NCBI RefSeq assembly: GCF_041260155.1
Contig: NC_091935.1
Location: 1,821,001 to 1,885,000, forward strand
DNA from: Ptychodera flava
Taxonomy: Eukaryota; Hemichordata; Enteropneusta; Ptychoderidae
Direction of reading: 5' to 3'
Length of the DNA stretch: 64,000 nucleotides
Part shown: positions 22,500 through 33,275 of the stretch, one piece after another
Numbering within the stretch: position 1 is the first letter of the stretch
Layout of the letters: each line of letters begins with the position of its first letter
Notes under the pieces: model-generated
The model's database searches: none
Told to the model about the DNA's origin: nothing
The model's input: the letters and a program-made list of their open reading frames with translations, nothing else
Program-made: the position numbers and the translations under genes

Positions 22500-22583
22500 A
22501 ATCGGGTTCGAACCCACAACATACGGCATCAGTCGCCTAGCAGAGAGGCCACAGAGAGAACCGCTCGGCTAAACCTCCACTCC
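22500..22583 (-). mobile_element. tRNA-derived SINE head (Leu/Ser-like)
   Basis: On the minus strand an A box (TAGCCGAGCGGTT, 22559-22571) precedes a B box (GGGTTCGAACCC, 22504-22515), with a long variable region as in tRNA-Leu or tRNA-Ser. The sequence after the B box (GATTGAAAACTAGCC) cannot pair with the 5' end to form an acceptor stem, so I read it as a SINE promoter rather than a functional tRNA. Its 3' body towards lower coordinates is not delimited. Confidence 0.65.
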
Positions 22584-23753
22584 TTCCAATCTCTCCACTC
22601 ATAAGAATTATCAAAATGTGTAAAAATGGTGATTTTGTCATATTAAAGGTCACCCTACCAGCAACTACATGTATTATATCTGCATAATATCAGCCAAAGC
22701 AAGTAGACGTTGGATGTTCAATGTAAAATTGAAGCAACCTTTTTGCTTGACAAATGCAACTAGATGCTTTATTTGGATGTGTCTGGTTTTTTTTTTTAAA
22801 TCGTGTTAGGGCAGAAACAAAGCATTAGTTCCCACAGAAGCTCTTTGCTGAAAATTCGTTAGTGTTCAGAAAACCATTTCCAAACATAAAGTGGCATTAT
22901 TAAATTTTTGAATTGCAGAAAACCGAAACTCAATTGATATGTGGCGTTCGCTATGAAAATGCATTGTCCCTTGATTTGAATAAAATTATCTGCTGAAGGT
23001 GTTTTTATTATTTGTATAACTTCACAAACATGTGGTCTTGTGGGTTATGACATAACTGAGGGCAATGCATTGTTGTTTCTGTGCGGCATAATTGAGGTAG
23101 AATTAATTCACTGAATGGAGTGTTATGAGATTAATCAATTTTTTTATAATATAAGCTTATTTATTGAAACTGAACCCTGCTACCCCCCAAAAAAACCCAA
23201 ACAAAACAAAAACAAAACAAAACCAAAATCCACCCCTGGCTGTTTTTAATCCATGCAAACCCCGGTCGGTAAAAACGCAATTTCTGCTATAAACAGTCAG
23301 CAATACTTGCATGTAAATCCTGTGCCCACATGTAAAGCAAGGACATGGCAGATGAATGGATGTGCACATGGTACCTGTATTTGCGAGCTCAATTGGTTAT
23401 GACACCTATGTACTTTGGAACAAAAACCTACTGAAAACATGGAACATACGCCAATTGCAAACTATCTTACATGGGATTCAATTTCCGTCAGTACATGGGA
23501 CACATTACTCCAAACAAACGACAAATGTGAGAAAACTCGGGATACGGGATTGTGTCTTTTTGGGGAATGAACGCGCTGGAAAGAAAATACTTACTGTACA
23601 TGTAAATACCGCCAATGCAAATCAACTTGGGTTCGGAACACACAAACACGAATGCTTTTCAGACTGACTTCTTGTTTTGAATAAAAGTTACACTGAAGTA
23701 GTTCGACTTGCCTCACCCAGAGGCTGCTCATCAGATGGAAACCCTAGACCCAC

Positions 23754-23860
23754 GGGCGCTCGTCTGGATAGTCCGCGCCATCGATCTCTCCATGGATACT
23801 GTATACTGATTACGCGATAGATATCGATGATCGGCAGGGCTATCCAGCTAACGAGCGCCT
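23754..23860. repeat. Short inverted-repeat (MITE-like) element
   Basis: Left arm GGGCGCTCGTCTGGATAG and right arm CTATCCAGCTAACGAGCGCC are complementary apart from a 3-base insertion. CATCGAT-type sequence continues the pairing inwards. About 107 bases in total. Confidence 0.7.
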
Positions 23861-26041
23861 GAGGCCAGACCACACCGATACCAAATAATCACATAGACAG
23901 CCCTGGGCAATCATTGTTTTTGCGCGCAGCAGTTGACTATTAGGCCTTTACTTTGTTGAATTAGTGTGGAATGGTGTGTCATTGAATGAACATGCGCAAA
24001 GAACTATGTATGATTTGGCGAAAAGCGCTGAAAATTATCTCGAGGAGAATGCCTGCGCAACATTTCCGAGTAGGCTTTTTATGCAATTTATGCAGTTCCT
24101 GTACTGTACCTTCTAGCTTGCAACAACACATCAATTGAGGTTGAACTTGTTTTAGTTTGTTTATAAGGGTCTGTTGCCTTTATCAACAGTCTGTTTTATT
24201 TTCTATTCCAAACATTTCTTCGATAGCGTTGTTACAAGACTGAAGTCGCGACTTTTTGCCCGGAGCTTTGGTCAACAAGGGTTTCACCGATGCCATTTTC
24301 GTCAGGAACGAACAGACTGAATCAAAAGTTTTTCAAAGTTTGAAAAGATTCTGTGTGTCTGTGACAGTCATACAGAAAACGTTCAAATGAATCGTTGTTA
24401 AACGGAGGGTATCGTCGGAACTCTGCTCAAAGATTGTGGACCCTACGACCGATGTAAACATTTCACCTAGGGCACGTACGTTGTCGATCGATGAAAGTTA
24501 AAACAAGTTTTTGACAATGAATATCGTAAAATTTAAGTGTTGCAGCTATTTTGACGTGATGCATCTAGATATCATGCATAAAATACATTGTTTGTGAGAA
24601 AGAAAGTCACACCCGCGCAGTTACGATGATCCCCTCCCTTTAAAAAGTAATCGTGACAAATTAGTCTGTCCAATTATTCAGTGGGGGTTGCACGAAACAT
24701 TTCTTTTGTAGTGTTGTCCAAAATGAAAAGTTCACGAGTCAACTCCACCGCTGGAAAAGTGCAGAGAAATACAGGCCATGCAAACCTTATCATTTAAACA
24801 TTTTACCAGCAGAGACCGTGCCACTGCGGTAGCAAGATCTCGACCGTACAGCCTTTGGAAGGCTGGTAAAATTTTTACCAAAAACAATCTGCAGGACAAG
24901 TTAAGAATTGCAAGGAAATAATATTTGCTGCCACACTGGTTTTGAAAAATGTATTGAATTGAACGTCGGTTGAAAAAGTGTGTAAAGGAGGGAAATAATA
25001 TGCAAATCATTTGTCAAGTTTGGAACGTGAAAAAAAATGGTGTCGGTATTCTGACACCCCCCCCCCCCATCCCCCAATATCTATTTAGTCTATTCCTAAA
25101 GGAGGATCAGAACGGCTAATGAGATAACTGAACGATTGGTGAACACATGTAGTCGTCTTATCGACATTCATCCTTGACACCGACTGGTTAGTATGAACCC
25201 GTATTCTTCTTGAATACAATGCCACTAATTGCATTAGCATTCCCAACGTAATCACCAACACTGCCATGTTGGATTTTATACCGTTAATGTTTTTATAGTA
25301 ATCGTGATCTTTCAGATGCAAATTATTGCCAATATGCGCAATAAATAACTGACAAGCAGTCTTAATCTTAATCTAAATATAATTCCACACTTTATTCGCA
25401 AAAATAGTGAACAATGTAGTTTGAATATTTTGAGAATAGAAAACCTAACATCGCAGTATTTGTATTTACTGACTAACACATTTTGGCATTCGTTGTGACA
25501 TTGTGTAATCGGTCTCTGCTGTATCAAAGCTTTTCTTGTGGTATGGACTGTAAAATGAGCCAAATTTACTAACACTGAGTGAGAAAAATGACAATGCAGG
25601 TTATGGCGTTGCGAGGCAACCAGTTTGGGCAATAAATTACATAGTACGCATCTGTTGCGGTCTTTGCAACGTTACTGTTAATAACTTCGCTTCTTTTGCA
25701 TTAATAACCTATTGCTGAACAATCTTTCTGAAATTTGAACATAACATTGTACACTCCATCGGAAAAATATCTTTATCGTCGCTCTGGAGAGTTTTTAGAA
25801 TGTCCAAGTAACTAAATTGCAGACTGTGAGATGAACTCATCCAATTTTTGAAAAGCTGAATTTGCTTCTCAAGGTCAACATGAAAAATTAATCATAACTA
25901 CATGCATGGCAGGATATATGTAATAATGTTTGGTTCGACGTTACTGGCAACTCTAACATTGATGAAGAGATAATTTGCCACTTCCTTTCAAAGGGGAGAA
26001 AATATGCCATCTAAAATGAGCACCAGTTGCAGATTGACAGT

Positions 26042-26053
26042 CACGTGACGTCA
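26042..26053. promoter_or_regulatory. Overlapping E-box and cAMP-response element
   Basis: CACGTGACGTCA joins a perfect USF-type E-box (CACGTG) to a perfect CRE (TGACGTCA). A TATAAGTA lies about 15 bases further on. This is sequence match only; no transcript start is demonstrated here. Confidence 0.35.
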
Positions 26054-26951
26054 TGAAAATGCGTATAAGTACAGAATGGTTCAATTCTTATTGGCTTTTA
26101 CCTGAACAGTGCGAAAATGTCAAAAGCTGGCAAGGAAATACACCTCGGCCTTGTTAATTGGGTTTGATTCAAAGCTAAGATGTCTTATCTGTAGTCACAA
26201 CACGCAGTATCGTATATATTCCATGAACCATCTACGGTTAGTTTCATGATCCTATATACACATCATTGTATGGCAATTCCATTCTACGAAGAGAATACAC
26301 GATTAGGAAAACCAAACGTTCTACTTTGAATAAAAAACTATCTCGGTATAAAAATAAACGGTGCAAATTTTCACCTGCAATTGTTTGTATTCTGAACTCG
26401 AAATCACGGAGAAGACAGACGAGAATAACCAGCTAACTGCACAACGCAATACAATCTTACAGGCAGATATGTATCATGTAGATGTTGTTATATAACATAG
26501 TTCAACTTCAAAAATGTATATAGCCCGTACCTTCGCTACAGATGCAATTAAAATGTTGACATTCATCTGCAGAGAAATAAGGACAACGACTTGGCGGTTT
26601 GTGTATATGAAATACAATCTCTCAGGCTGTCATACTGGGTACAGTTCTAGATCTGCATGTTACGAATAGATATCCATGCATGTGTGAGTAAGCCGACAAT
26701 ATATACTTTGTCCATCATACGCTAAGCCTGTTTTCCTCCAGGTTGTATTTTGTTGATCAAAAGTGCAATGTTGGCAAGAGAATCATAGTTTCTGAGTCAG
26801 GCATCTTACGCGGAAAACTAACTTCGCACAAACTATAAAAATACAAAGAACGGCCACCCCGTAAAATGCTGTAAACGACATGTCAAATACACAACATATT
26901 GCAAATATAGGCAGCACGTATCATGCATGTAGAAAAAGAATATATAGAGTT

Positions 26952-27946
26952 TCATATATTCTCTTTTGACTTGTCTTTCTTCCTACAAGGCTTACACAAA
27001 CATCTCTTGACCAGTGACGACAAGCGGGAACCCAAAGCTTTCATGCCACCTTGGGCCGTGTTGAATAACGCAGAAAGTATCATCAGTCCGATGATGATGA
27101 AGAAGGCCACCAATAGAGGTTTTAAGTACTTATCTAGATCAGTTGATCCTCTCGTCAGCACGTAATCTCCGAATCCTATAGTGGTTATGGTAACAACGCA
27201 AAAGTAGATGCATTCTAGATAGGTCCAGTCTGGCTCTGTAACCTGCACAATCAGCGACACAGAAAACACGTACACCAGAAACAACACAATGAGAATAAGG
27301 AATGACAGCGTTTCTTCTTCCTCTTCCAAACTAGATTTATAGCCACCTCGGCTTCTATTTGACGAGGCCCTCTGACTAACTACGGCAGTCGACTGTTGAG
27401 TTTCCGGAATTTTTCTTCCAGTTACAGGCTGCATTTGTTCCGACATCGACGACAAGTTTTCGTTTCTATTATTGTTAGACATATTTTTGGCAGTAAGATC
27501 TTGGCGCTCGGAGTCCACACCTTCTCGATCAGACAATTCGCTGACTTCGTCTTCAAGAACCCACGGTGCGACCGCCCTGATTCTGTTGACCTCGGGCTCT
27601 TTCACGTCGGTCCCCTGGTTCAGTCCAGCTTCTGCCGGATCACCAACCTGTGTTCCAATATTTCGCCGGTCTTCGGGATCTTGAATACTTTCATTTTCTT
27701 TAAGAATCCAGTTCTCTCCCCGAGACTGCATGGAAATGGCGACACAATTTGAGGGTCTCCTTTTCCGTCTGTTCGATTTGCACTTGTAGTAATATCGTAG
27801 CCAGGTCCTTGCGCGTGCTCTTACCCAGGTGGCAATGCAGGTACCAAGGTTACCAAGGAAGAGCAAGAAAAGAGGTATTCCAATAATGGCGTAAAACATA
27901 CAGAAGACCTGTCCTCTGGACGAGCGAGGTAAAATATGTCCATAGC
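26952..27946 (-). CDS. K2P channel coding exon 2 (pore 1 end to C-terminus)
   Basis: The acceptor GTATTTTTCAG precedes GCTATGGACATATT, which completes the GYG of pore 1. It encodes M2, the loop with a glutamate run (SLEEEEET), M3, pore 2 (GFG), M4 and the tail ending KKDKSKENI before TGA. No canonical AATAAA is obvious soon after the stop. Confidence 0.93.
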
Positions 27947-30900
27947 CTGAAAAATACCAAACATGAACACGGGTCATGACCGTATATAATATGGATGTCT
28001 ATATTTTTTGTCCCCACCGCCTCCCTCCCTCTCACGCTCCGTCTCTCTCACTAAGTTAGAAAGCGAATTATCAATAAAATATGTTGACAATATTTCAAGT
28101 TTCGTAAAAAAATGTTTTGCATTAAAGGAGATATACCAACACTAGTATACACAAAACACGATACATGCTGCATCGGCGTGGTACTTAGCCCATGCACTGT
28201 CATGTTGAGTTCCGTTACGATTTTGCGGTGTGACAGAGTATGGGCAGACTTCGGCGATTTCATCGTGCGGATATGTCTAGATATCATTATATTACTGGCA
28301 CATATCTATTGCTGAAACGCGTGGTTAGTGTTTCGGTGCTTTTTTCACTCGACCCGCGGGTAAACCCTGCGAGTTGGAAATCAACTCTTAATCCCGCGTA
28401 ATATCAATGGCATCATGCTGCAATCTAACTTTGTTTTCCACTTTGGCAAACTCTGCTGTTTATGGGCAAACGTAGTTTTGGTTAATATATGGAATAACTT
28501 TTCAGAAAACTGGTAAGTTGCTCAAAACGACAGATTGTAAACCATAGCCGTTTGCAGAAGATATATTGAGTTGAAATCGTGCCCGCCTCCCCAACATCTT
28601 ATGACTGAAATGTGAGTTCAAGGAAACACATTATTTCTGCATTTATTATATATTTTGTTATTAAATTCATTGACATATTTTTGCCTTTCAAGTCCAAAGA
28701 GATGGTCGTAACTTTAGAGGTGGTCGTAACTTTAGATTTAGGTCTGCAGCAGTTTCGGAAACAACTACAGCTTACTTATATCATGTATTACAAGCAGAGT
28801 CGCCTGTGGTTAGATACAAGGCGAACGATCAACTTGTGGGCATTTTTTGTACGTAACTGGAGCGTTCTGCTTGCATCTAACCATAAGCGTTCCGACAAAA
28901 GCACAAAAGACTCGGAGAGACAATATGAAATTTTACAATGGCAAAGCGAAGGAAAATCTGCTATGTGTGCGACTCCTTCCCATATGCACTGCACACTTAA
29001 ACTGATAAATGAAAATGTCCGTTGGAACTTGGAAGTCCATTGTATCATTTACATATCAAAAAATATGTACATGACAACGTTTTACATCGGTGACATAATT
29101 ACGATTTACAATCAAAATCAGCTTCCTTTTGAACTTGACGTGTAAAAAGCGCCATTAAATTGTTACCCTGACAACAACTTCCTCCAAATAATGTCAGACA
29201 ACATCAATAGGATAATTTTATGGTTTATGTATTTTTTGGTAACAGTTGTTGGTTAATTCATCAAGGCTTGGTTGTAATAAATTCTTAGACGAGCAAATTG
29301 TCAGCAATTATAGCTATGTGTTCAATCTAATATTGTACATGTCCTTAATCAGGCATGGTTGAGTTCACGCGATTAGAGTTTCTGAAGCTGTAAGTTTGTC
29401 ACTGCCCACTCGCTCTCTTTCCTGACGACATGTTGGTATCTCAGGATCAGCTCGTAGCAGCTGCCCCTCCCCAAACTCCAACCCATCAAATCGAAAGCGG
29501 TAAGTCTCTGATCCTGGCCTAAATAATTTATACACAAGAAACAAAATTGCGAAATATCGACAGACTGTTCTGAATCAACTAAATGTCACATGATATAACA
29601 TAACATAACATAAACATAACATAATATAACACCTTGCGTTTGAAGGAAGCTGTCAGTGAAATCACACTCAACTTTGGTGAAAATATTTTGTCTGTGGAGC
29701 CACGTTAATGTCACGTTTGATCAGTTAAGGTACTATACGCCTTGAAAGTAAAACACTTAAATTTTCTCTCAAATTTTCCTCAAGGTACTTTCAGACACTT
29801 TTGAAAATCGAGTATAAACAGGGGGTCACCTTTCAAATGTTGGTACTACAGAAACAAATTACTCAAGATTTACCTATATTTGAAATTCAAAATAGCCGCC
29901 ATCCCTGTGTTAACTCTATGGAGAAAAATAACATTTTCGATTTTAAAAAACCCAAGATGGTGAAAGTTTTTCTAACTAAACGAGCTTCAAAACGAACCCC
30001 CACTAAAGAAATGAAAAAAATTGAGTCAGAATATCTGTCCCCGAAGTGTATTCTATCTTAAAGTGTACCACAGTCCCTCTATCCACGTGGATAGAGGGAC
30101 TGTGAGTTACCAATCGCATCCAGATAAAAACAAAATTAAACAACTTGAGACTATGATGTTAATTAGTGATTAAAGACTCCACAGTCTTACCCGAGATTCC
30201 CTGTCCACCAGAAAATGTGGGACCGGGGAGGTCAAAAAGAGACCTCCACGGTGCAACCTAAAACCAAAAGTTGGAAAGAGGTCAAAATCCTGTCGCGGAT
30301 ATTGTTGACATACATCCAGTGTCACTGTCACACAAATATCCTATCTCAGGCTTTATTTTTCCTCAGATAACAACCACGATTTTACTTTTTGTCTCATCTC
30401 GACGTGACATTATGGAGCCATATGGTCACCGCGTACACGACCACAACAATAACATGTGTCCACAGACAGTGAAACCGATGATCAGTACATTCCACGTATT
30501 GTCTTTGTACAATTAACCACAAATGCCAGGCATTGTTTTGCCACCACAGTACGTTAATTAATTGAGTTGGATTAAATGAGAATTATAACACGTCGTTGTT
30601 AACGGTAATGGATGTAATGTCCAGGGTCTTCAGAACTCCTGTGCCCGAGAATGTTACGCCCTTGTCGGCTGCACAGCTTCTAAAGAAGTCTTCGCTAACC
30701 AGTTTTCTACAAAACCCTAAAACAAACCAAACGAGGTAAAAAAACAAATGCTTTATTTTATTCTGACGGTACACAAATTAAAAGGAATACTCACCAATCG
30801 TTGTAATGATAGTTAGCGCCAACACGTATCCTGTAAAAAATTCCCATTTCACTGCTATGTCAACTCCTGGAGTGAGAGTCCCGCCCGAGCATTCGCTAAA

Positions 30901-31329
30901 CAAAAGTCCGTGATACTCCAAAAAGCTTTCATCAAGTAGATATGTCACGTTGGCCAGAGTTGAATTGGTCAATGTGATAGAACCGCTGCTCACCAGTTGT
31001 GTAATTACGTCGTCGATGATCGCGGCGCGCCGGTTGTTGACGACGCTCTGGCGCTCTTCCTGGTTCGATCCTTCCATCTCCCAAAACACAAACCCACCGA
31101 GAAGGAGATAACCAGCGACAAGAAGGGTGAGGATAACAGCACCTGCGAAACTAGCTTGGGTGCACATTCTGGTTCTATTGTCGTCCAGGCTTAGGTTTGA
31201 CAACCCGCTGATCGAAGAGCCCCGACGTTCATTTGTCCCGTTTACAGACGCCTGGTGTATACTGTCCACAGGTTCCCCTATCTTGCTGTCAGATGAAGTC
31301 ACGAACTCTGTCTGTTGTTCATTTGCCAT
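26952..31329 (-). CDS. Two-pore-domain potassium channel (K2P), two coding exons
   Basis: K2P channels carry background potassium current across the plasma membrane as dimers. The coding exons are 31329-30795 and 27946-26952, joined within the first selectivity filter (TTI|GYG). They give about 509 residues. Order: N-terminal cytosolic segment; M1 at about 60-83; an extracellular cap with two N-glycosylation sequons (NST, NVT); pore 1 TIITTIGYGHILP near 170-185; M2 (FYAIIGIPLFLLFLGNLG); a long charged cytosolic loop of about 170 residues; M3 at 392-414; pore 2 TITTIGFGDYVL at 431-442; M4 (LLVAFFIIIGLMILSALF); and a short basic tail. The long M2-M3 loop recalls TRESK/KCNK18, but I do not assign a subfamily. 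The start is placed at the ATG in GTTACCATGG. An in-frame ATG 51 bases upstream (31380) is an alternative, but an acceptor-like TTTTACAG lies between the two. Confidence 0.93.
29594..29632. repeat. (ATAAC)n microsatellite
   Basis: About seven interrupted five-base ATAAC units. Confidence 0.85.
29725..30060 (-). mobile_element. R1 MITE-like repeat, copy 2 (inverse orientation)
   Basis: Begins TTAAGGTACTATACGCC and ends CCCCGAAGTGTATTCTATCTTAA, with AATAGCCGCCATCCCTGTG inside. TTAA is present at both ends. Confidence 0.85.
30069..30104. repeat. Perfect 36-bp palindrome centred on CACGTG
   Basis: The arm CACAGTCCCTCTATCCAC is followed without spacer by its exact reverse complement. It lies 8 bases after the end of the R1 copy in the K2P intron. 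The centre is an E-box. Confidence 0.95.
30795..31329 (-). CDS. K2P channel coding exon 1 (N-terminus, M1, cap, pore 1 start)
   Basis: It ends with TTI plus one G, then the donor GTGAGTATT. The sequence GGATTTTACAG followed by GTGGCTGGTGAACC just upstream of the ATG suggests that a 5' UTR intron ends near 31362, with a non-coding first exon further upstream. The frame also stays open to an ATG at 31380. Confidence 0.9.
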
Positions 31330-31380
31330 GGTAACAACTTGATGGTTCACCAGCCACCTGTAAAATCCATCAAGTTCCAT

Positions 31381-32430
31381 ATCAAATCATATCCCGACAT
31401 GGATGTTGGCTTTTCAACGACCTGCCGAACAACAACACAAGGCTTTACCATAAGTTCAGGTTGACATTCTCACCACAATCCAGTTAAGTTCAAGGTTACA
31501 GAAGGCTTCAGATATCACTTTCGGAATCTGTACTTATCGACACAGTGTTGAACTCGTGCTATTACCGTATATGTAGAGAAATCTCTACGCGCCAGAACTG
31601 CTTGCGTCTTTCTTTCAACAAGGCTGTCCGCCTTGTGCTAAATGAGACTACTCCCTTGTTCACTGAATGTCTTTCACGCATTTCAGTCTGAGCATTTTAT
31701 TGTCAGCCAAACAATAGAGAAGGGTTACAAACACGGCCTGAATCAATAATGGGGTTTAAACTAGAATGTTGAAGGTTATACGTTTCTAAAGTTGCCAAGT
31801 GTTATGCAAATCTTATATATGACCTTCTTGGACAAGTTTTTGCACAAGGTTTTTTGTATTCCCACAGCGAGATAGACACGCACAGTATATGAGAACGCGT
31901 ATTGGATAATGGGATTAGGCGTTATACAGGTATAGGGATTTGTGAAACTGATGACGCTAAATAAACCCTGAAGGTCTTTGCTTTCTATGTACCCTCCCCT
32001 TCCCTTCCCCTCCTTCGCGTGTTCTTCGCCCCTTTCAGTTTTGGATTATGTATTTCAAATTACCTGTTTTTCAACCTTGATTTGCATTTTCACTTTTTTG
32101 CCCCTATTATTGAAACCCTTTTACTCAGAATTCAAAGTTTTTCGATTGACAATTAAAAAGAAGAAACGACAAGAGGGGCCCTAAAATAATGGAGATATTA
32201 TGGTTTAACGTCGTGTCTCAGACAGAAAATTGTGAAATGGCGCTCTGAGGTAGAAATAGTCAAACTCGATGATGTAGACGGCTGACAATGATGATGTAGA
32301 CGGTGACGTGAATCTGATAACGTGAAAATACTGTTACATGTATTTGTGAAAACGATCATCAGAAGACCTTCCAATGGCAAATTATTCCAAATAATTATTT
32401 GGTAACACTGGGAATGTAGAAACTTTTAGT
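31381..32430. other. Upstream flank of the K2P gene: no exon recognised
   Basis: This stretch probably includes the 5' UTR intron or promoter of the channel gene. I see no clear TATA box, CpG cluster or conserved coding. The small open frame at 31978-32184 is low-complexity. Confidence 0.4.
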
Positions 32431-32444
32431 TTTCATTCTATAGG

Positions 32445-32475
32445 CTGTTTCATGCGCTAATAAGCAATCATCAGG
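32445..32475 (-). ncRNA. Hammerhead-ribozyme-like core at the 3' end of the GIY-YIG retroelement
   Basis: On the minus strand CTGATGA (32474-32468) is separated by a 16-base segment from GAAAC (32451-32447). The segment can form a short TGC/GCA stem, the layout of hammerhead boxes 1 and 2 around helix II. Penelope-like elements are known to carry hammerheads. The cleavage site and helices I/III were not verified, so activity is unknown. Confidence 0.4.
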
Positions 32476-33275
32476 AGTGAGGATTTGGCGGGAATGGGAC
32501 TGTTTATATCGTGTAGCAGGTGGGTATGCATATGCAAATAAGCGGTTGCGGCCAATGGCAAGTCAGTTATTAATGAGGAGGAATTTGCTGCTGTGTCTGC
32601 ATTTTGAGAGGAATTCTGTTCACTTGTTTAGGGTTGATTTGCTGCCTGAATAAGTTATCTGGTGTTTTCCTGTTATGCACAGGTTGCAGCGTTTTGGTTT
32701 TTTATTTGAATAGGGGGGAGCTCTATCGATAATTGACCATTTGATATCGTAGTTTATGTTGTTGTCTTTGAGTTTCCATATGAATTTTGATAGTTCTGTG
32801 CTATTTCTGTGCTTGGGTGTTTTGAATGTGTACTAGTGGTATGTGTATCTTTGTTTGAAAGTTGAGTCTGTGAGTCCGATACAGTGATCTGATCATCGAT
32901 CATCAAGCAACGAAAACAAAAGACAACGAAGCAGACGAATCATTCGGTACAACCCCCTCCCTTTTAACAAAGCAGTGAAAACCAACATCAGCAGAAAATT
33001 AAGATACACTTTCCATAAGGCCACCCTCTACACAAGTCTTCAATAAAAACACTGTAAAAGTAAGCTACAGTTGCTCCAGAAACATGGGCAGCATAATCAA
33101 AGCCCACAACAACCAACTACTGTATAAAAAAAGGAACAAGTAAGTTGTTCAACTGCCGCAAAAAAGACGACTGCCCACTCTTAGGGAACTGCCTCACCTC
33201 TGTAATAATACACAAAGCCACTGTCACCACAAACAATGATCACAAACACTATATCGGACTCACACAAATTACTAA
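32445..33275 (-). mobile_element. Decayed GIY-YIG retroelement (Penelope-like or related) with inverted 5' segment
   Basis: On the minus strand from about 32890 down to 32490 the frame reads IGLTDSTFKQRYTYH, then KHRNSTELSKFIWKLKD, IKWSIIDRAP, KRCNLC and TEFLSKCRH, the C-terminal half of a GIY-YIG-tailed retroelement protein. On the plus strand from about 32903 to 33270 the preceding part appears: VKTNISRKLRYTF, NTVKVSYSC, NMGSIIKAHN, FNCRKKDDCPLLGNCLTS and HYIGLTQ. The two halves meet near 32895 and overlap by TATCGGACTCACA. Several breaks are present, so it is not functional. The arrangement is what twin priming makes. Confidence 0.72.

Larger units (their letters stand above)
22214..26900. 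other. Intergenic stretch between ERCC4 and the potassium channel: no gene recognised
   Basis: Holds a tRNA-derived SINE head (22500-22583), an A/C-rich low-complexity tract (23182-23225), a short inverted-repeat element (23754-23860), a C run at 25057-25068 and a combined E-box/CRE at 26042-26053. Open frames up to 106 codons (23356-23667 plus; 25312-25632 minus) show no domains. Confidence 0.5.
27947..30794 (-). other. K2P intron: R1 repeat, an ATAAC tract and a 36-bp palindrome
   Basis: The intron splits the first GYG filter. It contains an (ATAAC)n tract at 29594-29632, the R1 copy at 29725-30060 and a perfect palindrome at 30069-30104. An open frame of 177 codons at 28612-29145 (plus) lacks domains and is regarded as chance. 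Confidence 0.8.

Noticed and set aside
22500-22583. Functional tRNA gene on the minus strand
   Set aside because: Good A and B boxes, but no acceptor stem pairing; better read as a SINE head.
23356-23667. 103-codon plus-strand frame
   Set aside because: The composition looks protein-like but no family, splice site or polyadenylation context was found.
28612-29145. 177-codon plus-strand frame inside the K2P intron
   Set aside because: No recognisable domain, antisense to the channel gene, low-complexity composition; likely chance.
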